Notes: a model not told the origin generated them from the sequence alone. DNA of 15,858 nucleotides from Deinococcus sp. (GCA_018260375.1 JAGLBF010000046.1:1361-17218), one strand, 5' to 3'; shown: positions 6,689 to 15,536, counted from the stretch's first letter. Numbers and translations: made by a program.

Positions 6689-6927
6689 GCGCCCCGCAGC
6701 GCCAAGACCCTATAGCCAGCCTTTAGCGTGCGCTGAATAAGCGGGGGCTTCCTACGGACTAGGCTTTATTCCAGCCATGATGACCCAAACATAATGAGCT
6801 GGTCATCACGGGCGTGTGTATATCCTGAATCTCACATCCTAAAACTCACGTCATTAGGCTGAGGCACGGCCTAGACAAGGCCTGAGCGCGGTGTATACAG
6901 GCCTAATAGACATGCGTATACCACACT

Positions 6928-6996
6928 GTTTTGCCTTGCTGGCCTTAGCCTTCTGCGGGCCTAAAGTGACGTTTGCCGCTTAAGGCCAGGCAAAAC
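6928..6996. repeat. Long imperfect inverted repeat upstream of the Clp ATPase gene
   Basis: Left arm GTTTTGCC-TTGC-TGGCCTTAGC (6928-6949) and right arm GCTTAAGGCCAGGCAAAAC (6978-6996) are reverse complements apart from a 4-nt insertion in the left arm and one extra A in the right. The loop is 28 nt. The right arm ends 86 bp before the Clp start codon. It could form a cruciform or RNA hairpin or be a double operator. Confidence 0.6.
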
Positions 6997-7071
6997 GCGC
7001 TAAAATAATAAAACTTGCTGCGCTATACCCTAACCTACAGCTCTCATTCACTGATCGTTTTTGCCCGTTGC

Positions 7072-7077
7072 TGAGGA
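7072..7077 (+). promoter_or_regulatory. Shine-Dalgarno that fixes the Clp ATPase start
   Basis: TGAGGA lies 5 nt before the ATG at 7083. An in-frame start at 7068 would place the Shine-Dalgarno inside the gene and add LRIH before the conserved N-terminus, so it is rejected. Confidence 0.7.
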
Positions 7078-7082
7078 TACAC

Positions 7083-9323
<2,241 letters not shown>

Positions 9324-9394
9324 AAGGGCTGCCTAGAAGGGGCTTGCTCAGGGGTATATCTGGCAGAAGGCTACAAGGTTACAGTGAGTGCCCT

Positions 9395-9408
9395 GGGCGG
9401 TACCGCCC
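9395..9408. other. 14-bp perfect palindrome between convergent genes
   Basis: GGGCGGTACCGCCC equals its own reverse complement. It lies in the 141-bp gap between the stops of the Clp ATPase gene and the Ivy-like gene. No T-run follows on either strand, so it is not a standard terminator, but it is the only strong dyad in a region where two transcripts meet. Confidence 0.5.
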
Positions 9409-9464
9409 GCCTCATACGGCCTGGCCCTTGCATACCCGCCCTCAGCAGTTACTAACCCGGCTCT

Positions 9465-9941
9465 TTAATAGCCCAGTTGCTGAATGGCTGCTTTGGTATC
9501 CGCATTCAAAGTCGTCGGTGTCACCCAGCCCTTTTCCTGAAATGCGCGGGTCTTGCCACTCACCGTCAGCCAGACCTTAAAGGCGTCGCGCTTTTGGTTA
9601 TAGATCACCAGTGAGCCGTTGTCAGGGCAGTCGTGGGGGCGGCAGCCCGTGACCGCCACGCTGCCGCCGCCGTTTTGCAGGGTGGACACCACACCAAAGT
9701 TCTTTTGCAAAAAGCGCATATTGACCAGGCCCAGCAGTGTTGTCAGGCGGGGTTTAACGCTGCTTTGGTTGATAAACGCAGTCGGATTGCTGGACAAAGC
9801 GGTATTCACCGCGCTGTGCATGTGGGGCGCAGTGGTAGCGGCGGCCTGAGTGTGAGGCGCTGAAGCAGGCTGAGCGCTGGCAAAGCTCAGTAGTGCGGCG
9901 GTGAGGGTGGCGCTTACAGTAGTCATCAGGGTGTTGTTCAT
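9465..9941 (-). CDS. Small secreted protein with Ivy-type (lysozyme inhibitor) signature
   Basis: 158 residues with a signal peptide (hydrophobic SATLTAALLSFASA, cleavage near residue 23) and an Ala/His-rich linker to about residue 45. The core contains CRPHDC at 100-105, matching the CKPHDC loop of Ivy proteins. In E. coli Ivy the His of that loop enters the lysozyme active site and the two Cys form a disulfide. What follows here (SLVIYNQKRDAFKVWLTVSGKTRAF..WV) also matches the order of strands after that loop in Ivy. Expected role: periplasmic or surface inhibitor of c-type lysozyme, or control of an endogenous peptidoglycan hydrolase. The ATG has TAAGCT 6 nt upstream on the minus strand and no ribosome site. 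Assignment is from motif recognition only. Confidence 0.75.
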   Translation of the reverse strand: MNNTLMTTVSATLTAALLSFASAQPASAPHTQAAATTAPHMHSAVNTALSSNPTAFINQSSVKPRLTTLLGLVNMRFLQKNFGVVSTLQNGGGSVAVTGCRPHDCPDNGSLVIYNQKRDAFKVWLTVSGKTRAFQEKGWVTPTTLNADTKAAIQQLGY

Positions 9942-9975
9942 GGCCGTAGCTTAGCCTGCTGCGGCGGCCGGGCAA
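9942..9975 (-). promoter_or_regulatory. Promoter of the Ivy-like gene
   Basis: On the minus strand TTGCCC (9975-9970), a 16-bp spacer and TAAGCT (9953-9948) precede the ATG by 6 nt. The -35 matches TTGACA at 4 of 6 positions. The layout predicts a leaderless mRNA. Confidence 0.5.
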
Positions 9976-10128
9976 GGTCATTTTGTGGCACACAATGCAC
10001 ACAATGTCCATAAGGCACACGTTGTTCGCAGGTCATACGCCGTTCTTAGGGCACATAACAACAACGGGGCGTAACACACCCTTCTCCACGGCGTTGATGG
10101 GCGCTTTAACTGGATAGTACGCGGCTTC

Positions 10129-10170
10129 TGATACGGATTCCGTTTAATTCGTTGTACTCTGATTTGCCTA
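10129..10170. repeat. Diverged fragment of the ATACGGA element
   Basis: TGATACGGATTCCG is identical to the left end of copy A; the continuation (TTTAATTCGTTGTACTCTGATTTG) can be aligned with the hairpin region only loosely. The rest of the element is absent. It lies in the 577-bp gap between the Ivy-like gene and the histidine kinase, which otherwise holds the full copy at 10278 and no supported gene. Confidence 0.55.
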
Positions 10171-10275
10171 GCTGCCCGACCTATGGGAAACTAAGAAGAT
10201 ATACTTATAACTAATTTTCCGTAATGCTTATGACACCGTGTTGCAGACGCGATAAAAGCAGGCCAGCAAAACTAG

Positions 10276-10414
10276 TGATACGGACTACGCTAAATTCCAC
10301 CACAGTCGGAAAAGCGCCGCCTGCGGCTCCATAGCGCGGAATCCGTATGCTGTTCCCACTCGCATTCGCCCTGATTGATTCGGAAGTACGCCAAATCAAT
10401 CGGAATCCGTATGA
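10276..10414 (-). repeat. ATACGGA element, copy B (complete, inverted)
   Basis: Read on the minus strand it gives ATACGGATTCCG, the hairpin arms GATTGATT/AATCAATC with loop TGGCGTACTTCCG, GAATGCGAGTGGGAAC, ATACGGATTCCGCGC, GGAGCCGCAGGCGGCGC, TCCGACTGTGGTGGAATT and AGTCCGTAT. The termini (ATACGG at 10278, CCGTAT ending 10412) are inverted repeats. It has the same order as copy C at 13025 but opposite orientation. No transposase is encoded in its 135 bp. Confidence 0.88.
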
Positions 10415-10505
10415 CAAGCACGGACTTTGCAGTAGCGCAGGCAGCACCTTCCTGGCAGTGCTGGAATGACGCGCAGTATGTATTAAACCTTAACACCTCA
10501 TACAG

Positions 10506-10511
10506 TACAGT
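10506..10511 (+). promoter_or_regulatory. Leaderless-type -10 box of the histidine kinase
   Basis: TACAGT is followed by exactly 7 nt and the ATG at 10519. A second TACAGT overlaps at 10501-10506. A weak -35 candidate (TTAAAC, 10483-10488) lies 17 bp upstream. No Shine-Dalgarno is present. Confidence 0.55.
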
Positions 10512-10518
10512 ACAGCCC

Positions 10519-12141
10519 ATGCCCTCCCCTACTCACCCGTCTGGGATGCTGCTAAGCGCGGCGCGGCCTGGGCGCAGTGTACGCACCGCGCTTTTGGGCT
10601 GGCAAATTGGTACGCTGCTGCTGGTCATTTTGGCACTGGCGGTGAGCACGGTGCTGTTTACCGCTCAGTACGTCACAGCGCAGTTTAAAGCGGTGCGTCA
10701 GGAACAGGCCGTAGGTATTTTGTTTAATTCTGACCTGCCGCTCACCTTACAGCGCAATACCGACAGCGCCTCCCAAGATGCATGGATGACGCAGTGGCGA
10801 GAAGCCTCAGGCGCGGCACTGCTGGCCAGTTGGAGTATCAGCGGCAACATGGCTTTTGACGCTGAAAGCCCCGAACTGGCCCAGATGTTTATTGACAACA
10901 GCGGCGCGGCGCGGCAGCCTGACGGTGACGGCATGATCTCGCTAGGAGGTACACCGTATTACTGGCGCAGTGAAACGCTGGTGTCGGGCCAAAACAACGC
11001 AGGGCGGGCTGTGGTTGCCTTTGCCCTGCCCAGCCGCAGCAGCCTGCTGAAGGCCAGTGCGCGGCAACTCTGGCCCCTGCTGGCGCTGGCGCTTTTGCTG
11101 GCGCTGGGCAGTGCCTTGTTGCTCTCGCAGCGCCTAAAGCGTACCCTGCTTGACCTAGAGCCTGCCGACATCGCCGCGCTAACCATTCGTCAGGGGCAGC
11201 TGCTCAGCACCGTACAAGACGGGGTGATCGGGGTAGATTCAGGCCACAACATCACCGTTGCCAACGCCGCCGCCACGCAAACGCTGGGCTTGAGCCGCCT
11301 GCCTACTCCCCTGCAACCGGTCTGGCCCGAACTGGCAGGCATTACCCCTGGCGAGTTGCTGCGCCGTCAGCCGGTGCCGCTGGGGGGGAAAGTGATGTTG
11401 GTCAGCGTGACCCCACTTGAGGGAGGCGGACACCTCGTGGCCTTTACTGACCGCCAGGAAGCCACCCGACTGGCAGAGCAGCTTACCGACACCCGGCGCT
11501 TCGTTGAGGCGATGCGCGCACGAGCGCACGAGTACAACAACCGCCTGCACATCATCGCAGGGTTTTTGCAACTGGGCCAGCCCGCGCAGGCCCTTCACGC
11601 CATCCAAAGTGAGCTAGACACCGAGGCAACACTGGGGCAAGCGCTGGCTTACGTTGCCGATCCGCGTGTCGCCGCGCTGCTGGCGGGCAAGGTAGCACGC
11701 GCTCAGGAGCTGCACCTGAGCCTGAGCGTCGCCCCTGAAAGCGAAGTCCCCGCTGACCTCACCCCCAACCAAGCCGACGCGCTGATTACCGCGCTGGGCA
11801 ACTACATTGAAAATGCCTTTGAGGTTTTGGCAGGGCAAGAAGACGGCAAAATCACTGTCGACATCGGCCTTGACCCCGACGGCCTCAGCGCCGAAGTGCG
11901 CGACAACGGCCCAGGCCTCCTTGCAGGCTTTGACCCCTTTGGCGCGGGCCACAGCAGCAAAGGGCAGGAGCGCGGCTACGGCCTGAGCAGCGTAGCCCAA
12001 CTGGCCAGCGCCCTGGGCGGGCAGGTGTGGCAACAGCGCCAGGGAGAATGGACGGTCTTTGGGCTGAATATACCGGTTGATACGGATTGCGATTCAAGCA
12101 GAAACGACCAGATTCCATACAAGGTTGACGGTGACGGGTAG
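10519..12141 (+). CDS. CitA/DcuS-type sensor histidine kinase
   Basis: 540 residues. Two membrane spans (about 24-47 and 184-206) enclose an outer sensor domain of about 135 residues. A cytoplasmic PAS-like domain (about 228-315; LLSTVQDGVIGVDSGHNITVANAAA) is followed by the H box RAHEYNNRLHIIAGFLQLG with phospho-acceptor H337, a form typical of the DcuS/CitA (DpiB) group. The ATPase domain has the N box with N428 and N432, DNGPG with D462, and GYGLSS from 486. Start: the ATG at 10519 sits 7 nt after a TACAGT box; a longer frame would translate an inserted element. The last 20 residues (after LNIPV) are encoded by an element remnant, so the ancestral C-terminus was probably replaced. The response regulator follows after 133 bp. 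Ligand unknown; family members sense citrate or C4-dicarboxylates. Confidence 0.9.
   Translation: MPSPTHPSGMLLSAARPGRSVRTALLGWQIGTLLLVILALAVSTVLFTAQYVTAQFKAVRQEQAVGILFNSDLPLTLQRNTDSASQDAWMTQWREASGAALLASWSISGNMAFDAESPELAQMFIDNSGAARQPDGDGMISLGGTPYYWRSETLVSGQNNAGRAVVAFALPSRSSLLKASARQLWPLLALALLLALGSALLLSQRLKRTLLDLEPADIAALTIRQGQLLSTVQDGVIGVDSGHNITVANAAATQTLGLSRLPTPLQPVWPELAGITPGELLRRQPVPLGGKVMLVSVTPLEGGGHLVAFTDRQEATRLAEQLTDTRRFVEAMRARAHEYNNRLHIIAGFLQLGQPAQALHAIQSELDTEATLGQALAYVADPRVAALLAGKVARAQELHLSLSVAPESEVPADLTPNQADALITALGNYIENAFEVLAGQEDGKITVDIGLDPDGLSAEVRDNGPGLLAGFDPFGAGHSSKGQERGYGLSSVAQLASALGGQVWQQRQGEWTVFGLNIPVDTDCDSSRNDQIPYKVDGDG
12078..12120. repeat. 43-bp element remnant inside the 3' end of the kinase gene
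   Basis: TGATACGGATTGCGATT at 12078-12094 matches the left end of the element (TGATACGGATTCCGATT) at all but one position; GATTCCATAC at 12111-12120 resembles the opposite end (GAATCCGTAT reverse-complemented family end). It is in frame with the kinase and codes for part of its last 20 residues. Confidence 0.65.
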
Positions 12142-12166
12142 AGCCAGGCTGTCCAGCGCTAGACCA

Positions 12167-12258
12167 CTCAGGGCCAGGCAGCTCAGACTCAGGCTACTCA
12201 GGCTCAGGTGGGGGCCTACACGTTGACCCTTCAAACCTTGCGCTGCTGCTGCTCAGGG
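12167..12258 (+). repeat. CTCAGG-rich short repeats between kinase and regulator
   Basis: CTCAGG occurs at 12167, 12188, 12197, 12203 and 12253, with CTCAGA at 12182. The units are irregularly spaced by 6-21 bp in the 133-bp gap between the kinase and regulator genes. They might be binding sites for the regulator or simple sequence; no symmetry is apparent. Confidence 0.4.
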
Positions 12259-12274
12259 CGCTAAAACCAGAGGT

Positions 12275-12946
12275 ATGTCTGAGGTACTCACCGCCGCCCT
12301 GGTCGAAGATGACCCCTGGGTGGCCCAAATCAACCTGGGGTACTTGCAGCAGCGCCCCGAATACCGCGTGGTAGGCGTGGCCCCGACCGTGGCAAGCGGT
12401 AAGGTTTTGCTGCGCACCCAGCGGCCCGACTTGCTGCTGCTTGACGTATATTTACCCGATGGCAGCGGCCTAGACCTGCTTGCCGAGGCCCGCACCGAGG
12501 GCTGGGTCAGCGACGTGATTATGCTCACCGCCGCCCGCGACGCCAGCAGTGTGCAGGCCGCGCTCAGCAGCGGTAGCGCCGACTTTTTGATCAAGCCCTT
12601 TACGGACAAGCGCCTGTTTGCCGCGCTAGACGCTCTTGCTGAGCGCAGACAGGCCATGCGCGGCGGTGAACGCCAGTTTACCCAGGGCGCACTTGACCGC
12701 CTGTTGGGGCACGCCCGCAACCAGCACTTGCCCAAACGGGTAGAAGCCCACACCCTAGACCGCGTGCTGCAAACCCTACAGGCCAGCCCTAACGCGCTCA
12801 GCGCCGAAGAAGTAGGTGCTCAGCTGGGCATCAACCGTGCCACGGCCTGGCGCTACCTTGAGCAACTGGTAGAGCAGCGCCAAGCTGACTTGGTGGTGGA
12901 GTACGGCGGCGTAGGCAGGCCCACCAAACGCTACCGCGTGCTGTGA
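12275..12946 (+). CDS. CitB/DcuR-type response regulator
   Basis: 223 residues. The receiver domain (about 5-120) keeps the acidic pair D12/D13, phospho-acceptor D57 in LLLLDVYLPDGSG, T85 in MLTAARD and K107 in FLIKPF. The output half holds a helix-turn-helix (about residues 172-195, LSAEEVGAQLGINRATAWRYLEQLV) and ends GGVGRPTKRYRVL, the usual close of DpiA/CitB/DcuR regulators. It is the obvious partner of the upstream kinase, 133 bp away on the same strand. No strong TANNNT box or spaced Shine-Dalgarno precedes the ATG (AGAGGT abuts it), so co-transcription with the kinase is likely. No citrate or dicarboxylate transporter is in the window, so targets are unknown. Confidence 0.92.
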   Translation: MSEVLTAALVEDDPWVAQINLGYLQQRPEYRVVGVAPTVASGKVLLRTQRPDLLLLDVYLPDGSGLDLLAEARTEGWVSDVIMLTAARDASSVQAALSSGSADFLIKPFTDKRLFAALDALAERRQAMRGGERQFTQGALDRLLGHARNQHLPKRVEAHTLDRVLQTLQASPNALSAEEVGAQLGINRATAWRYLEQLVEQRQADLVVEYGGVGRPTKRYRVL

Positions 12947-13022
12947 AGGGGGCAATAGCCGTGAGGGGCAGCCCAGTCAGGAGGCGAATGATCAGGCTGT
13001 ATCCACCTGTATCCACATCCTC

Positions 13023-13162
13023 TGATACGGATTCAGATTGATTCGGAAGTACGCCAAATCAATCTGAGCGGATGCGAGTGGGAACAGCATACGGACTGCG
13101 CGGTATGGAGCCGCAGGCTGCGCTTTTCCGACTGTGGTGGAATGGAGCGGCAGTCCGTATGA
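13023..13162 (+). repeat. ATACGGA element, copy C (complete, internal loop reversed)
   Basis: Termini ATACGG (13025) and CCGTAT (ending 13160), 136 bp. Order: TGATACGGATTCAG, hairpin arms GATTGATT/AATCAATC, GAGCGGATGCGAGTGGGAAC, CATACGGACTGCGCGG, GGAGCCGCAGGCTGCGC, TCCGACTGTGGTGGAATGG, CAGTCCGTATGA. Unlike copies A, B and D, the hairpin loop reads CGGAAGTACGCCA, the reverse complement of TGGCGTACTTCCG. It lies between the response regulator and ppgK and ends 49 bp before the ppgK start. Confidence 0.9.
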
Positions 13163-13196
13163 CCCTCTACCACCTGTGTTCCTGTTCGCTTCCTGC

Positions 13197-13202
13197 TACG
13201 CT
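13197..13202 (+). promoter_or_regulatory. Leaderless-type -10 box of ppgK
   Basis: TACGCT is followed by exactly 7 nt and the ATG at 13210. No Shine-Dalgarno; no good -35 box. Confidence 0.5.
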
Positions 13203-13209
13203 AAGCCAC

Positions 13210-13950
13210 ATGAGTCTCATCTTAGGCATTGACATAGGCGGCAGTGGTATTAAGGGTGCGCCTGTAGACACCGACACGGGCAGTCTGACCGCTGAGCGCC
13301 TGCGTATCCCCACTCCGCTGGGCGCGCAACCGCAAGATCTTGCTGAAGTGGTTGTAGAGCTTGTGCAGCATTTTAACCACCAAGGCCCTATCGGCATTAC
13401 CTTTCCTGGCGTAGTGCGCCACGGCGTTACCATGAGCGCCGCCAACGTAGACAAGGGTTGGATAGGGCTAGACGCCGACTTGCTCTTTAGCAACGCCACT
13501 GGGCAGCCGGTGACCCTGCTCAATGACGCAGACGCAGCGGGGCTAGCCGAGGCCCGGTTTGGCGCGGGGCGAAGCGAGCACGGCGTGGCTATGTTGCTCA
13601 CCTTTGGCACAGGCATCGGCAGCGCACTGCTGCACGGCGGCGTACTCGTGCCCAATACCGAGCTGGGCCACCTGTGGCTTGACAACGGCAAAGAAGCCGA
13701 AAGCTGGGCTTCTGACCGCGCCCGCGAACAAGAAGAACTCAAGTGGGACAAGTGGGCCAAGCGCGCCAGCAAGTACCTACAGTACGTTGAAATGCTCTTT
13801 AGCCCTGACCTTTATATCATCGGCGGCGGCATCAGCAAAAAGGCCGAAAAGTGGCAGCCTTATATCGAATGTAAAACCCCACTGGTCACCGCTACATTGC
13901 AAAATGACGCGGGTATTGTCGGCGCGGCCCTCTACGCTGCTGAAAGGTAG
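13210..13950 (+). CDS. ppgK: Polyphosphate glucokinase (ROK family)
   Basis: Phosphorylates glucose to glucose-6-phosphate using inorganic polyphosphate (and in many members ATP). 246 residues. Visible motifs: phosphate-binding GIDIGGSGIKG (6-16), ITFPGVV, NDADAAG with catalytic D106, GTGIGSAL (from 133), NTELGHLWL, and the polyphosphate-glucokinase-specific stretch LKWDKWAKRASKYLQYVEMLFSPDLYIIGGGISKKAEKW. The start at 13210 gives the family's usual N-terminus and lies 7 nt after TACGCT; a longer frame to 13072 would read through an inserted element. A small rhodanese-like gene follows after 54 bp. Confidence 0.94.
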   Translation: MSLILGIDIGGSGIKGAPVDTDTGSLTAERLRIPTPLGAQPQDLAEVVVELVQHFNHQGPIGITFPGVVRHGVTMSAANVDKGWIGLDADLLFSNATGQPVTLLNDADAAGLAEARFGAGRSEHGVAMLLTFGTGIGSALLHGGVLVPNTELGHLWLDNGKEAESWASDRAREQEELKWDKWAKRASKYLQYVEMLFSPDLYIIGGGISKKAEKWQPYIECKTPLVTATLQNDAGIVGAALYAAER

Positions 13951-14004
13951 AGCGCAGGTAATAAACTGCCTCTGACAAACATATACATATAACCGCCGAC
14001 TCAG

Positions 14005-14292
14005 ATGAACCCTGTTGATATGAATTTTACCGCTTACCTCATCATTGACCTGCGCTCCACCGCGCTGCGCCAGCGTGCGCCACTCAGCCAGCAATGGCGG
14101 CAGCGTGCTGTAAGTCTGGAGCAAATAGAGGCGGGGACGCACGGCCTGAGCGCTGCTGATGGCCCGCTGCTGGTGGTCTGCGAGCGCGGAGTTCGCAGCG
14201 CCCTTGCGGCTCAGTTTTTGCGTGCTGACGGTCTAGACGTGCAGCATTTGCCCGGCGGTTTGACCGCGCTGCCTACTGTGGATTTGGGCTAA
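14005..14292 (+). CDS. Small rhodanese-like protein
   Basis: 95 residues. A single rhodanese-like domain: LIIDLRS near the start (the usual 'hxDhR' strand), then LLVVCERGVRSALAAQFLRADGLDVQHLPGGL with the active-site C59 in the loop CERGVRS and the closing LPGG(L/M) typical of PspE/GlpE-like proteins. It would transfer sulfane sulfur or act as a thiol-dependent regulator. It is shorter than GlpE (about 108 residues) because the segment between strands is brief. Starts at 14005 and 14020 are both possible; neither has a TANNNT box at 7 nt or a clear Shine-Dalgarno, so co-transcription with ppgK, 54 bp upstream, is plausible. Confidence 0.75.
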   Translation: MNPVDMNFTAYLIIDLRSTALRQRAPLSQQWRQRAVSLEQIEAGTHGLSAADGPLLVVCERGVRSALAAQFLRADGLDVQHLPGGLTALPTVDLG

Positions 14293-14368
14293 TATGCATT
14301 CTGCTTCACTCCAGCACAGGCAGGCAAACGTGTACTTTTTACCCATCAACTGTACGCGCACGGCACGC

Positions 14369-14374
14369 TACACT
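14369..14374 (+). promoter_or_regulatory. Leaderless-type -10 box of the uronate-dehydrogenase-like gene
   Basis: TACACT is followed by exactly 7 nt and the ATG at 14382, the same arrangement and the same hexamer as the YihY-family gene. No Shine-Dalgarno; -35 weak. Confidence 0.55.
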
Positions 14375-14381
14375 GAGACCC

Positions 14382-15227
14382 ATGACTCTTTCTCCCTCTC
14401 ATACGGATACTTCTAGCCCCAACTGGCAGCCCCAGCGCGTCTTACTTACCGGCGCCAGTGGTCATATAGGCCGCGCCCTGCGCGAACATTTACAGGGCCA
14501 TTACCAGTTGCTGCGCCTGTGTGACATTACTGACCTGGGTGAGGCCCAGGAAGGCGAAGAACTGATACAGGCTGACATCACCAACCTAGACCAAATGCGC
14601 GCCGCTGTGCAGGGCATGGACGCGGTGATTCACCTGGCTGGCATACCCAATGAGCACCGCTACGAAGAAATCCGCCGTGTCAATATAGACGGCACCTATA
14701 ACGTGCTGCAGGCTGCACTCGAAGCGGGTGTGCGGCGTGTGGCTTTTGCTTCTAGCATTCACGCGGTGGGCTATTACCCCCGCGAGCTGATCGGCATGGA
14801 CGCTCCACCCCGCCCCGACAGCTACTACGGCCTGAGCAAAGTCTTTGGCGAAGGCCTGGGTAGCATGTACCATGACCGCTACGGCCTAGAATTCGTATCG
14901 GTGCGTATCAATTCCTTTTTGCCCCGCCCCAGTGAAGCCCGCAACCTTGCCACCTGGCTCTCACCCCGCGACGCCGCCCAACTGTTTCGCCGCGCAGTCG
15001 ATGCTCCTGGCGTGGGTTATCTGGTTGTGGCAGGCATTAGCAACAACAGCAACCGTTGGATGAAACCCGACGGCTGGGATATCCTGGGCTATCACCCCGA
15101 AGACAACGCCGCCGACTACACTGACGAAGTTATCCACAAAAAAGGCGATCACAACAGCCGCACTGAGCAGCACCAAGGCGGCATCTTCACCGAGCCTGAT
15201 TATGTAGGCCTTGCCCAGAAGCCGTAA
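14382..15227 (+). CDS. NAD-dependent epimerase/dehydratase, uronate dehydrogenase-like
   Basis: 281-residue short-chain dehydrogenase of the extended class. NAD-binding TGASGHIG (23-30), D after the second strand (LCDITDL), IHLAGIPNE, the catalytic Ser in SSIHAVGYYP (S124/S125) and Y149-xxx-K153 in YYGLSK are all present. GYYP, RPDSYYGLSK, the WLSPRDAAQLF segment, and the late blocks GWDILGYHPEDNAADY and QGGIFTEPDY match the layout of bacterial uronate dehydrogenases (oxidation of glucuronate/galacturonate to the aldarolactone with NAD+). Substrate is inferred; another sugar is possible. The protein is slightly longer than classic Udh (about 265) because of an N-terminal Ser/Thr/Pro-rich extension. 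It has its own leaderless-type promoter. Confidence 0.85.
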   Translation: MTLSPSHTDTSSPNWQPQRVLLTGASGHIGRALREHLQGHYQLLRLCDITDLGEAQEGEELIQADITNLDQMRAAVQGMDAVIHLAGIPNEHRYEEIRRVNIDGTYNVLQAALEAGVRRVAFASSIHAVGYYPRELIGMDAPPRPDSYYGLSKVFGEGLGSMYHDRYGLEFVSVRINSFLPRPSEARNLATWLSPRDAAQLFRRAVDAPGVGYLVVAGISNNSNRWMKPDGWDILGYHPEDNAADYTDEVIHKKGDHNSRTEQHQGGIFTEPDYVGLAQKP

Positions 15228-15267
15228 CCACCTAGGCGCTGTACAAAAGGGCCGCTGAGCAAAAGGT

Positions 15268-15333
15268 ATACGGACTGCGCTTTATGTTAGCCGCAGTCCC
15301 AAAGGCGGTACCTGCGCCATCATGAAGTCCGTA
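15268..15333. repeat. Short ATACGGA element (66-bp copy)
   Basis: ATACGGACTGCGCTTTATG at 15268-15286 and AAGTCCGTA ending at 15333 are terminal inverted repeats. Ends match the 34-bp copy at 5920, including the flanking TCCGTACTGTTT. It lies in the 314-bp gap between the uronate-dehydrogenase-like gene and the tRNA, which holds no supported protein gene. Confidence 0.75.
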
Positions 15334-15504
15334 CTGTTTCCTAGCCCGACTCTGGGTTTTTACTGGATGCTCGTGCTCAATAAGATTCAGTGGGCATGCA
15401 TGTAAACTGGCAGCAACTAGGGTCACCAAGCGGCCTTTTCAGTACACTGCGCTCTACCAAGACAACCTGACCAGGAAAAACTGCCACCTGGCTATACCCC
15501 CAAC

Positions 15505-15536
15505 AAAAAAACCGCCCCTAAAGGCGGCCTCTTTTT
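15505..15536 (-). terminator. Terminator of tRNA-fMet
   Basis: On the minus strand CCGCC-N6-GGCGG (stem 15527-15523 with 15516-15512) is followed by seven T (15511-15505), starting 15 bp after the tRNA 3' end. Read on the plus strand the same stem is followed by CCTCTTTTT, so it may also stop transcripts arriving from the left. Confidence 0.8.

Larger units (their letters stand above)
6689..7082. other. Divergent intergenic region upstream of the Clp ATPase gene
   Basis: About 390 bp without a supported gene. It holds a weak element-like trace (CTACGGACT at 6751-6759), two AGGCCT palindromes and TGTATACA near 6892 with a second GTATAC near 6915, the large inverted repeat at 6928-6996 described separately, and AT-rich runs (TAAAATAATAAAA at 7001-7013; TATACC near 7024) that may hold the Clp promoter. 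No CIRCE-type heat-shock operator (TTAGCACTC-N9-GAGTGCTAA) is present. Confidence 0.5.

Noticed and set aside
10375..10518. Upstream extension of the histidine kinase
   Set aside because: The first codons lie in element copy B, and the TACAGT box 7 nt before ATG 10519 supports the later start.
13072..13209. Upstream extension of ppgK
   Set aside because: It would translate element copy C; the family's N-terminus begins at MSLILGIDIGGSG.
14400..14410. ATACGGATAC inside the 5' end of the uronate-dehydrogenase-like gene
   Set aside because: It matches the element tip for nine bases only, with no further similarity; I treat it as coincidence or an unrecognisable remnant.
15232..15429. 65-codon frame on the minus strand in the gap before the tRNA
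   Set aside because: It runs through the short element at 15268-15333 and shows no protein-like conservation pattern that I recognise.
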